Made by a program: the position numbers and the translations under genes. A DNA stretch of 45,258 bases from Nephromyces sp. MM_2019 (taxonomy: Eukaryota; Apicomplexa; Aconoidasida; Nephromycida): assembly GCA_015657535.1 (NCBI GenBank), contig JADHZB010001212.1:1-45258 (forward strand), given 5' to 3'. Position 1 is the stretch's first letter, and every line of letters begins with the position of its first letter. Of the stretch, positions 1-12,014 are shown piece after piece. The notes under the pieces were generated by a model, which saw nothing but the letters and a program-made list of their open reading frames with translations, had not been told where the DNA came from and did not search any database.

Positions 1-3000
1 TATATATATATATAACTATAATATTTAAAATTTTATAAGATTTATAAAAATTACACTGGATCTTGAGATGTTATGATATGTAAACATAGCTCAAATACTA
101 AATAATACATTATCTAGATCTTCAATATTAAATTTACCTTTATGATATTAATAATTCCCTCACATTTGATTAAATTGAATTGATGTGAAAAAATGTTAAT
201 TTTGAGGAAATCTTTAATCGTCTTATTTAATAAATATTGTCTGAAAAGAAATCAAACTAAAATAATCGAAAGATCATCATTTATTTAATCAAACTTAAAT
301 TAACTTAATGTGTGAAATCATATACAAACAAAAATTTTAAGATCAAAATTTCTAGCTATTATTATATATCTTGAAAATATATATATAATGTGTAGATATA
401 TAGAGAGACTATAAATATTATTTAAGGGATGGCTAATGAACTATATTTAGTATGTATAGGATGTACTATATAGAAAAATAATCTATATATTTATTATATT
501 ATTTATATGTGTTCATAATAAGCGAAATGTAAGGTATAATTATATATATATATATGCATATGCATAAGTAACATAAACATTAATTATAAATACGCAAATT
601 AAGTGGATATGATATCAATTTACACTTTCGTTTAAAATACGTGCAAAATGGATATAAAGCATTTATTATATGTGCTTATTATATATAGGTGTAATGAATA
701 TTGGATATCTAATAGCTGTTTGTGCTGTGAATATATATCATGAATTTTAGATGTTTATTATGTGTATATATTATAAATATTAGTGAAAATATGCGCATTT
801 GTCTATATGCAATTATATATAATGAATGTTTTTGTGAGCCTAAATAATGTTACATCAATTGTTTTATATATATAATATAGTTGCAATTTATATACTAGAT
901 AATTACAATTGAAATTATTGTATTATGACACAAGCAGAAAAAAATTTTTGATGTTTAATTAAGAGAGAAAATTAGGAAACTTACTAATTATTTCTAGCTA
1001 TATATGCTATTCTTAGACTTAATTGAGTTTGATTGTGAAGGTTATTCAACTAGGATTTAGATGAAATAATGTTACTAAAGACTGTGTGTGTGAAATTGAA
1101 AGTTATATATGTCAGATTTCTATTAAAATTTTAAAAACATAAATGCGTTTGCTTAGCTCTCAATGCTCTATATAATAATTGTGCTTGGTTAATATGTTAT
1201 AAAAGGGTGCATAAAAATTAATTAATATGTTGAAAAATTATCAATAATTGAAATCAAGTATTTTACAACTCGTAGACATATATACTTAATAACTTGTAAC
1301 AGCTTTGATGTTAAGGTTGAAAGAAATTGAGTGGAACTTAAGCGATTAAATATTTGTATATAAATATATATTTATGTATATCAATATATATATATGGTGA
1401 GTATAAATGATTATAGGAATGCTTAAGCTTTAATAATTTTGTACAAAATATGCAAGCTTATTAAAAAAGGAGTATAATCGTGTGTATAAAATTGTGTGAT
1501 AAAACATAATATATATGGGTTAATAGAATTGCACAAGTGTGTGTCTAAACTTAAATATTTATATTTGGTATGTATGATACAGATGTATGTCTATACAATT
1601 TTGGATTCATTATTACAGTTTTCTTAGTTAATTTTGAAGTTTTAAATTGCACAAAATATGTATTTATATAATTAGAATCTATTAAATAAAATTCTGATGT
1701 TTCATTAGCATAAAATTTGTTGATTATTTTAAACTTGTTATTTTTCAACTCCAACTTTAAGATTACAGTGTTGATAACAAATCATGTTTCAAAATGATGT
1801 CTTCAAACACATACACACACATCTCATTCTCAATTCTTGTAAATATGAAATTCAAATTAACTCAAATTAGCTTTTAAAATTGTTCAAATTATTATTGTCT
1901 TGGTGAGAAACTTTATGTTTGAGCTATGTAATTTTATCATCTTTGCTGTTGAAATCATATGAGTAACACTTAGTTGTCAATGTGGATATGTAATATATAT
2001 ATTATTAATTGTGTACGCTGCATGCATATATATACAATTTTGCGCTTGTATGGGAGTGTATCATTAAGTGTAGGATGCATGCAAGTTGAATGAGCACTGT
2101 GTGTACATAAAATGTGTGCTAAAACCGAGTGAGTAAATGTACTATCCAAGGGGGCTAGTTGTGCGCGACGCTTGTATTTGATTGTGTGCTTGATATGTGT
2201 GTTTCTATTTACACTTTTTAATAGAATAAGTAAATATTTTCTGCCATCTGCCGCTTTTCATATGTGTGGCTGCCATGTGTGTATTAATTAGTGTGCTTTT
2301 ATATAGAATTATGATTCTATATAAGCATTATTTGTTTTTTAAACATATCCTTGTTTTGCATAATCATAATGTATAGATAGATATAGGTAAAACACATATT
2401 TACACACTCTTATAAGATACATGTATTTCACACGTAATACACAACTGTCCGTGAACTCTCTTAATGCATCAAATATGTATATATAAACAACACGTGTGCC
2501 CAACTGTCTGTTTAATACATGAATTGTGTGTGGAAATAAAACATATAGCTAAATTTTTTGCCCTTGTAGCTTTGGGTTATTTAGGAGTGTAATCAGAAAT
2601 ATGACTTTCATTGAAATGAATGTGTTATGCAATAATAAAATTTCCGATATTTTTAACAATTTAATATCTGCATAGATATAAATCGTACACATATAGATAT
2701 ATATACATTTTTAAGTATTAAGAATTGGTCAATCCCACTACATAAAAAGATTCTTTATAAATTTGAATTTAACACGAATATCAACAAACATAAGTTCAAC
2801 ATGAACTACTCAAAAAACTCAACACTCATTGCTCAAATAATCTTGAATTAATTTTTATACTAGGTCAAGCTATTAAAAGTATACAAAACATTTAATCTCA
2901 TCATTTTAGACTAATTAATTCATACACACATACACAAGCATAAGTGTGACCACTTTAAGTTAATTGAATCACCCATATACCAGATACAAACATATATATA

Positions 3001-3159
3001 AATATTTTAGTAGTGTTTAGATGTCAATTGGCTAATATATATAATATACATATGTGCATAATGAGAATTGGTTTCTATCTATAATAGAGTTTGGCATTTT
3101 CTTGGGTAGATGTTGTTCTAAGTTTCAAATAAAGCATTTTGACATTAAATAAATTGAAT
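1..3159. other. AT-rich non-coding stretch
   Basis: About 3.1 kb of very AT-rich DNA full of TA microsatellites, with no open reading frame that looks coding on either strand. The longest open stretch (67 codons, minus strand, 1551-1754) has no splice context or recognisable motif. One compact hairpin lies at 2299-2324. The right end is the 3' flank of the coiled-coil gene, whose stop codon is at 3160-3162. Confidence 0.6.
2299..2324. repeat. 11-bp perfect inverted repeat with 4-nt loop
   Basis: The arms TTATATAGAAT (2299-2309) and ATTCTATATAA (2314-2324) are perfectly complementary and separated by TATG. It could form a hairpin or cruciform. No run of T or gene end beside it suggests a terminator, and AT-rich DNA produces such palindromes by chance. 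Confidence 0.5.
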
Positions 3160-5899
3160 TTAAGACTTCGCACCAAGTGCAGTAAACCCGTAGGATACTA
3201 CAGTTTCCTTAGCTTGATTTGTTTTCTGATATTTGTATTTAAGAAATTCATAATATATAAATTAGTCAATATACCTTTTTTGTTTGATTTTCTATTGTTT
3301 TGATTTACCTCATAGACTTCAGGGACTAGGAGGTTTCGAATCTCTTCTTTTGTATATTTCAAGCCATTACTTTCTAACAACACCATTATTCTATTAATCC
3401 ATTGCTCTTCAAATCGATTACATTCTAGCTTAACCTTGAAAATAAAAAATTAATATATAAAATAATCAAGATATTCTGAAAAATTTGATCATTGTATAAA
3501 AACGAGATATTTCGATTTTTTCTCTATAAAATGATTTTTAAATAAAATACTATAAATAATCTGTAAATACTAATTTTGTTTTGAACTCTAAAGAAAGGTT
3601 TATTATATAATTATTTTATGTGTATGCTTGATTGTTTTTTTCTGAAAATTGTTTTAATTTTGTGAATTTTACGGAGGATTGAATTAATAGTTGTCTGGAT
3701 AATTTTCTTTTAATTGAATGTGAAATTAATTTTAAAACATTCTATTAAGTTTCTTAAATGATTATAAACATAATTTTAACATTCGGAGTCAGAGTATGTG
3801 TGAAGCATTTAAAAAACAAAATAAGACTCATGACTTACTTGTTGAGATATTTCATCCAAAAGTTGATTAAATGCACTATCTTTAAGATTGAGCTGATCCC
3901 TTAAATTAACATTGCTTCTATGGAGTTCTTTTAAATGTTTCTCGGTTTCCTGAACCGATACATTTATATTAGATAAGTTCAAATTGCTTTTATTTATGTG
4001 AAAAATCAAAATTATTCCTTTGTTTATGTTTCATAAGCATTAAATACCTCTAGCAATGTTGTTTCAAATTTTCGCCTATCGTTTTCTGCTACCATTTCGA
4101 TGTGTTCACTAAATTACATAATCGAAAAATAATCAAATCAAATATACATAATTCTCAAATATTATATCTTTGGTATAGAAACTAGGTAAAAAGTTAACTA
4201 GTGACTTTAGGCACGATAAGAAATTATTAGCTGAGAATTTGAAATAAGCTATACAAAACAGTACTAGCTATTAAACTTCTATGTCTTATCAAATACGAAT
4301 AAAAACTAAGGAATATATGTTGATTTATGACTAATTCAAATTAATATATAAATCTAAATGTGAAGAAGAGATAGATAAAAATGATATATAAGGATTTACC
4401 ATTTAGATTTAAGGGAAATTCGCTCTTTTTCAGCAGCTTTGTGGGCTTTTTCAGCAAGGTCTTTATATTCCAACAATGCTTTCTGAATTAATTCCAGTAT
4501 TTCAAGACATTACACCTTCATAATTTTTGCTGCAAACTCACCTTGGTTTTCTCCTTTATCCTATTTTCGAATTGCTTACAAGCTGATTCTGCTAATTGTT
4601 GCACTTTTTTTCTTTCCTCTTGCATTACTTTTTTTTCATCATTTGCAACCTCAACTGCCCTTCTTGCAAGCCCTCGATATCTCCTATTTGATTATAATGG
4701 TGAATTTCTTAAAACCATTGAATATGAAACTGGACTCAATTACCTTATTAGGCCATCAACCTGCATCAATAAATCTCTCCTAATGTCTTCAGGGTGTGAC
4801 TGTGTGGCATGTCGGAGTATTGCCAAATGTTCTTCATATTTTTCACGTAGTTCTATATTGCTTTGTTGTTGTTCCAATAACAACCTTTTTGACTGACTTG
4901 CTTCTTTCTGAGCCTGGAATATACTTGAAATAATATCTTAAGAATCAAGCTCTTTATATGCAACACTTACTTTGCTTATACTTAATTCTAAAGATTGCTG
5001 GCACTCCCTTCAGGATTTAATAAAATATATTAAAAGAAAATTCATTATCAAACCGATTTATATATGTTTTGACTATATCACCTCGAATTTGGTAGATCAC
5101 CAATATTATTAGTTCTTAACGTTTCTCGTTCCTCTTTCGCTTTTTTCAAGACCTGAAAGTATAAATTGGAAATTTTGCTGTTTTGGGGGAATTTATTTAT
5201 AATTGTATTTTAGTATTTCCTTGCAATCAGAATTTTAGTAGCTTGTAAGTATTCACTCGACATTTCTTTGCAAAAGTTTGTATACTGGTTTTATCTAGGT
5301 GTTTTTGAAACTGCTATTTTTAGTTAATTTTGAATATGTACGATTTTTCAGGTTTTTTGGGGAAAAGAAACGGGTATTTCAGTCTAGATATTGATCAAAA
5401 GATTTTTGTGTGAATATTTTAACTTTATGAAATTCAACCTCAGTGATTGTGAGATACACTTATAGTTAAGAATATTTGTGCTCGCAGTAAACACATCAGA
5501 TTGGAATTAATAAACATGTAATAATAAGATTTCTTTGAAATGTTTGTGTACATTTCTCTTACCTCATAAGTTTTGTACAGTATGCTTTTCATGCTATTTG
5601 TATACTCTCTTTGGGTTTTCAACTTTTTGGAAAGGTCAATAACTTTGTGTGAGAGGTATTGTAGCTGCAAAATAATTATGTGGAAGAAGTAATAGAATTT
5701 TTATGGATCACATGTTGAATCAATTGCTTCAACTGGAAATCAAAGTTATCTAATTCAATTTTGTTTCAATAAAAGTTTACTCGTAATAATAGAAAAAAGT
5801 CATAATTACTTGCTCTTCTACAGTTTTTGACTTTAGATCTAACTCTTCAGCCTCACTTTCGTAGCCTACATCCTCTCTCTCTATATCACAATTTTCCAT
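3160..5899 (-). CDS. Coiled-coil protein of unknown function, 11 exons
   Basis: Not recognised as a named family. Exons on the minus strand are 5899-5810, 5664-5563, 5152-5082, 5007-4971, 4913-4744, 4683-4542, 4482-4400, 4108-4048, 3949-3839, 3434-3275 and 3212-3160. All junctions are GT-AG and phases agree, giving 359 aa ending at a TAA. The product is rich in Glu, Lys, Gln and Leu with heptad-like spacing over most of its length: an acidic N-terminus beginning MENCDIEREDVGYESEAEE, a long helical middle, then a less regular C-terminal tail ending GFTALGAKS. There is no signal peptide or membrane segment. A cytoskeletal, centriolar or scaffold role is possible, but nothing proves it. The start at 5899 is the first ATG of this exon; the frame stays open upstream past an acceptor-like CAAG, so a further 5' exon cannot be excluded. 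Confidence 0.8.
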
Positions 5900-8891
5900 T
5901 TCAAGCAACAGGTGTCCTTTTAAGCATGTGTCAGCTTGATAGATAATATATCGTTTTATATTACTAAATCATAAGCCATAGATAGGATTATTAAGCCCTC
6001 GGTAGAAACAATGTGATTTCACAACTTGAGAAGGCTGTGAATTGAATTTTCAACTCCTAAGATAATTTATCCTCAGGTCTCGATTTGATTTTTTGTAGTA
6101 CTTGATCTGTTTTTATCCTTATTCTGTCTTGATGATGCCTAAAACTTACTTAATTCTTAATCATAGTCACATTAAAATTTTACTGATAGGCACACTTAAA
6201 TATCCGTTTAATTAGATTGAGTTTCTCGCTCAAATCTCCATTTAGATTAAGTTGAGTTCCTCAACCTAATCTTTATCTAAAATCAATTGTGTACTTGCTC
6301 AATTTCGAGTAATAAGGTATCAATTTTTTGATATTTAGAATATTTATAAACAGCACTTTCAAGTGAGCTTGAAATGAATAAAAGACACAAAATTTGATGA
6401 TTTTTGAATTATTTCATGAAAAGTTAGGATGAAATTTGATGTCTTAAATTAATATAAGTAAGAATATTGATGATACTTTTAGCTTATCTGTATAAAACTC
6501 ACTGAATTACGGAAATTTCGAAAATTTAAAAATTTTTGATAAAGATGTATGTATTACTTACTACATACCAATGTTATCTAAATGTATTAAGAAAACTCTA
6601 ATTTCTATATATGTTGCTGAACATTTATAATCTGATAACTAGGAAATTTGAAATCTCAATGTTTTTTAATGATAGTCTATCAATATCTCTAAATTAATAA
6701 AAATCATTCCATTATGATTCTTATAAAAATGTGTAAGTTTTCGTACATTAAAATTCACTTTTATCAAAACTTGGATGATTTTATGGAAATAGAAAACCTC
6801 AAAACTCTAAATTCATTATTTCAGGTAATACACTACTTTGATTGATTTGGGAATCATGATTGGAAAATACATAAACGTTTATACTAGCTGTTTAAAGCTT
6901 GTAAGTGTAAACAGTGTAAATTTATACCGTCAGTTGTGTAAAATTCAAAAGTTTAACATTGTGTAAGTGTTTGCATCACATTTGTGTATAAACTATAGTA
7001 ATTTGTGTTATAGGATTTCTATGATTACTAATTAAGTATAAAATTGTTTTCATTCTAATTAAAAAACTAACTAATCTGGAATTCATTATTTAAGATTGCA
7101 TAATAATGCAATGTCCTAATGTTCATCGATCGTATAAAATAACACCAAATTATGATTAACTTGCTTATAAGATCAAACATACTAAGTAGTGAACCAGTTT
7201 TACCTTCCTAATTTATGCAAGTTTCAACAATTCCTTTTGTTTCATTAATTCGAATATATTACAAAGGCTTGTAAGTATTCATAAAAAATATTCGATTCGA
7301 CTACTTATCACACACTTTGAAAAATCTTACAATTCTTAGTAACTGCTGCTTGAAACCTCGAGATATGTTTTAAGTTGAAACACACTATTAACACATAATT
7401 TCAAACATGTTGAAATAAAAATTATCTAGCGGCACAGAATTTAAAATTAAGTATGTCTACTCTACATATATAAAGTACATTTTGAAATATTTAGGCATGT
7501 AAGGTACGGTACTTGAGCAGCTATAAGTTGGTGTAACTATTCACAAAAGTGTGTACAGCTTCTAAATATGATCTTAGTGTAAATAAATAGTTGTGTATAG
7601 GCATTATTTATAAATACGATCACGAATGTATATATGTATAAGTGTGGACGCAAGGGTACATCTAAAACTGGGTTAAAACAATTTAAAAGCATTTGTGTAC
7701 AATTTGATGTGAGTGAGCCTGAAAATGTAAATGTCTGAATATGCCTGTATTGAGTAAAAAGGTTGAAAACCTCTATATAAGACGCATTATTATTATATTT
7801 ATCGTGGCTTTCATAAACTTTAAAAATGTTTTTCTATGAGTAAGTGATTGAAAATTACTAAGCAAAAGTCAGCAAGTTCAAACTCCAATGAATTATAGAC
7901 TCCTAACTTTAACCATGTGTTTTTTTTGTGTGTTTGAGTCATGAGTGTGTGCGCGAGTAATGTATTTTGTGTTTGTGATTAATTTGCATATTTTTTGAAC
8001 AATGTGTGTATATGTGTTCAAAATTGTTGTGTACGTACTGAGTACTCTGCGTACTTGTTTAAGTACTGTTAGTGTGTATTTGCGCACGGCTTGTTTGTGT
8101 TTTAGTGTCGTGTTTGTCTGAGCATTCTGTGTGTGCCTGTAGCTTCATGTGTGCGCGCACTTTAATGATCTTTTGAATCAAATGTTTGTGGATCATACAT
8201 AAGTATATGTGGGCTGAGCACAAGTGTGTATGTGTCTTACACAAATTCGTGTCTGGGTGTACCTGTCGAGTAAAGTGTTTGTTTTTGTTTGTATTGTGTA
8301 CACGCATCTACTTAAGTGTGTAAGCTATGTAAAGGCTAATTAAAAGGTGTGCTTGTGTTTACATTATGTATAGGAACATGTCATCTTTCGCGTAAAAGTA
8401 AGCCTTATGTTTGTCTAATTAGCTACAGCTCGAACAATAAACAAATCTTCCTGCTTACTCTAACCCTCACTTGCCCCCCACTTCCCCCTATAAACACACA
8501 ATATATGTAAACACCAGACAAGCATACTCTAAAAATCGTAAGCATAAATAATATGTAAATAAATTATATATATAAATAAAAACTAAAAAAAGATTCACTT
8601 CTTTACATCAATCCATCAATTCTAAAACGTCCAAATTGCACTTATTTTCTTGAACTTGTCTAATTTTATTGATGTCTTCATGTTGCCCATGATATTTCAA
8701 CTAATTTATCGTTTATAAATTTTGAATTTCTTAGCATAAAACCATTTTTAGCTTCTCATCCAAACGCACACAAACACACATACACACACACCTACATACA
8801 TAAATTCACAACACCCCTTTGTAATGCATATACTTCTCTAACTTATACACATTTAACATTCCTTCACCAACTTGATCAATTATACTTACAA
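5900..8891. other. Intergenic region with TG-rich low-complexity block
   Basis: No coding exon supported. Between about 7890 and 8360 the plus strand is rich in TGTG/TGTT runs, so the minus strand reads as long open frames of His, Thr and Lys; these look like compositional artefacts. A C-rich pyrimidine tract lies at about 8455-8490. The right end must contain the promoter and 5' leader of the membrane protein gene starting at 8892. Confidence 0.5.
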
Positions 8892-11800
8892 ATGATTAAG
8901 AATTTACCTCTTACTATAGGAGGATATTTCCTCTTCTTTATATCCTACTCATTTTACATCTTATCATTGATATACCCCTTGTTTCAACTCGAAGGTTAGT
9001 CTACTATGTATGTGTATAGTATATGCTATAAACGAACTCAAATTATATAAAACATGTGATATTTACTTCGGTATTTTAAGTACCTGTATATATGTATTTT
9101 GGAGGCTTAAGTGAGCGCTCATATATGCTCTGAGCTTACCCCAAGCTTACTTAAACTCTGCGAGGATTTTTCCTGCTTAAGGGGTTGAACAGTGTTTCTT
9201 TTTTTCTCCTAAGCCTTTTCGGATTTAGATATTTGCATCACTACATATATAATTTGCTATTATCCCCATCTCTATATTATTTTTATAAGCTTTTATATTT
9301 TCAAGCTTAAAATTTATACTCAAACATCTCACTTCCACTGTGTCACACAAGAATCCTACATCCTTTCAAAAATCATATCCCCTTCATTAACCTATATTAC
9401 AATCACCTATCCCTTAAATAATGTGTAAAACTTTAAACACACAGGTGATTTCCCTGGATCAATGTACATCATCTCTCAACTAAAGTTTAGGTTTACAGAT
9501 GCAATCAATGAATTATTGAAGAATGGCAAATATTTCCCCATTGGCATCATTGTATTTTTCACATTTATCGTACCTATAACTAAGTTTTTCTTGGGCATCA
9601 TTTGCATCTTCCAACACCAACTATTGCATTATGTGAATCAACAGAGATACAATCGATATTTATCATTTATTAACTCAAAGGAATATAATAAGGACGAACA
9701 ATCACCCCGAGATATACACAAACTTAATAAGGAAGTAAATAGAAAATCAAGCATAACTGAACGGTTCGCATACTTTTGCACAATCACGAATGATCCCATA
9801 ACAACGATAAGGCACATATCAAAGTACCAACTAACTGATAGCTTTATGGCTATGATTATGCTTGCACTATTGATGGAAACCTATGTGTCTATAGTAATCT
9901 TGGATGGAGGGTTCTACTTCTGGGGCTATTGTATTACATCTCTGGTTGCAACCCAAATCATCTCACTATGCCAAGAGTCGGTAAACCGAAACATGCTCTT
10001 TCAGCCAGAAGTTTTGAAGTTTACTCTTTCTCATTATTGTGAAACTAGCATTGACACTTCATCAGATAGGAACAAAGTTAAACTAAAGCCTCTATATAAA
10101 GGAATGAGCTATCAGTTAAGATTTGCATTTATATATATCACCCTGCTATTACTCACTCTTCTTTCTGCTTATGTGTTTTATTACATCTCATACACAATGT
10201 ATGTGTCGGTCTATCTTGTAAGTGAAAAGTTCACATTATTTTCTTCTTCTCTTAAGGGCCATGAAATAATTGAGAGGCTAACAAAAACAAAATACATTTT
10301 CAACGGTTTTCTTACGTGCTTCCTGTTTGCTTTCTTGATCCCCTTATCTCATGTAATCCTATCCTTGTATATATATATATACCTGGGACTTCGCTTTGCT
10401 AAAGACAAGCTTTACAATGAAGCACAAAACATGAAATTGGAGAATCCGAATTTGGACATTAATTTGGAATCACTTTACAAATTTTCAGCTGCAAAAGCAG
10501 GTAATCTACTCAAAAAGCCAACTTCAACTGTTATAAATGAATTCGACTTACTCTTATTTAAATACACCAATAATAAGCGCTTCCTTCGACTCGTTGGTTT
10601 CGTTAACCACCTCGGTGATTGGTGTATGATTGATGTGTATTGTATAGCTTCTTTATCAGCATTTTTTACGCTGAATGGGATGCCAAATATTTATGCACAT
10701 TCTCCTTTTGATGGGCAACTTTCTAATTTTTATTATGTCACCATCCTTGGTGTGTCAGCTTTTCTCTTTACGAATAATTTCTACAACGTTTCTTCGAGAA
10801 TTTTATCAATGCAGTTAGAAAGTTTTGATACCTCCAACAAACGTTTTAAGTTTATGCCAGAACTACTTAATACAAATAGGTCTTTAACCCCAGGAACTCC
10901 CGAACCTACACTATCCATATCTAGTATCACTATAGCTACAGATAACAGTGATCTAGGAAGGAACATAAGACCTGATATAAGCAGCAATAGCTATCGTAAA
11001 CCAAGGAATGTAATGCTATTTACTACTGCATCCTTCCCTTATTTCATCCACACAGTGGCGTTTACCATTTTCCTCATTGTGGTACTTTGTCTATCAACTC
11101 TTTTGACTTATTATCAATCTACACCACTAAGCCACATTTCATTTGATGACCTTCAAGACGTCTTAATAACTGGCAAACCCGCCATAAATAATCTAGTAGC
11201 CCATTCGCCACTTTCTATCGGTAACTGTAATCCTTATCTGAATGCACCAAATGAGGACAAATTTAGAGAACGTGAAGATCCCGCTCATCCATACAATAAC
11301 TTCAATTGCTATCCACTGGTTACAAATGCTTTTGATGTTGACCACAGGTGTGTAATGGCTAACCCTACAAACGTAACTGAGATAGATTGCCCAGAAGAGC
11401 CTTCATCAATCCTGGATTTCACTGCCAATATTTCCACACTGCTTGGTAGCGCTAGGATAGTTATTTATGAGATATATGGCCTATCAACAGCCGAGCTTGA
11501 TGTGTTAGAGCTAAATGTCCTGGAAAACGGTAGTATAGAATTTAACGCTGAGATAAATCTCCCAGATTTCGATTATCATATGTACTATAAGTCTAATAGA
11601 TTTGGGCCATCTGAGAATAGCACAGAATTTTGCTGTAAAAATGAGCAAACACTGAAGATATCTGCAACTATAGACTGTAACAGTGAAGACCCTGATACAG
11701 CAATTTTCGATAACTTAGTATTTACACATTTCAAATTAAATGAGTTGCATGTTTTCACAAAGTCTAACCCCATCTTATTCAATATCAATGTGGCAGATAA

Positions 11801-12014
11801 TTTTGAACCCACATTTCTTGATCTTTTAAACAAGTTTTCCAAAACTAAATTTTCTCTTATGGGTGAAACGATGGATATTGTATCCTTGATGAACGCAATG
11901 GTAAAACTGAATTCACGCATACCCTTCCAATGCCCCAAGATACAACCAAAGCTAAATGAGGATAACACTCTACAGGATTCAACTCCTCTTGACACATTGA
12001 CAAATGATCATTAA
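8892..12014 (+). CDS. PqiA-like polytopic membrane protein with C-terminal extracytoplasmic domain
   Basis: Exon 1 is 8892-8994 and exon 2 is 9445-12014, joined in phase 1 across a 450-nt GT-AG intron, giving 890 aa. The short first exon adds an N-terminal hydrophobic segment (about residues 8-31). The body has two related units: a helix of the type FPxGIIVFF..VPITKFF (about 64-92) followed by LTDSFMAMIMLALLM (about 164-178), then a repeat with LIPLSHVI (about 332-339) and WCMIDVYCIASL (about 427-438). These fit the duplicated PqiA (LetA/YebS) family, whose hallmark is WSMLDVF-like. The zinc-ribbon cysteines common in bacterial members are absent. An extra ninth helix (about 565-590) is followed by about 300 residues with several cysteines and N-glycosylation sequons (NVT, NIS, NGS, NST), so this part is probably lumenal or extracellular. 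Bacterial PqiA/LetA proteins work with MCE-domain proteins in moving lipids between membranes; a lipid role here is inference. Confidence 0.75.

Noticed and set aside
1..3150. Possible subtelomeric or centromeric AT-rich region
   Set aside because: No telomere-type repeat or higher-order tandem array was found; high AT alone is general across the window.
4543..4896. 117-codon plus-strand Cys/Ser-rich frame
   Set aside because: It spans two exons and an intron of the minus-strand coiled-coil gene, whose splice phases all agree.
7893..8307. Two minus-strand open frames rich in His, Thr and Lys
   Set aside because: They are complements of a TG-rich low-complexity block and show no motif or splice-consistent neighbours.
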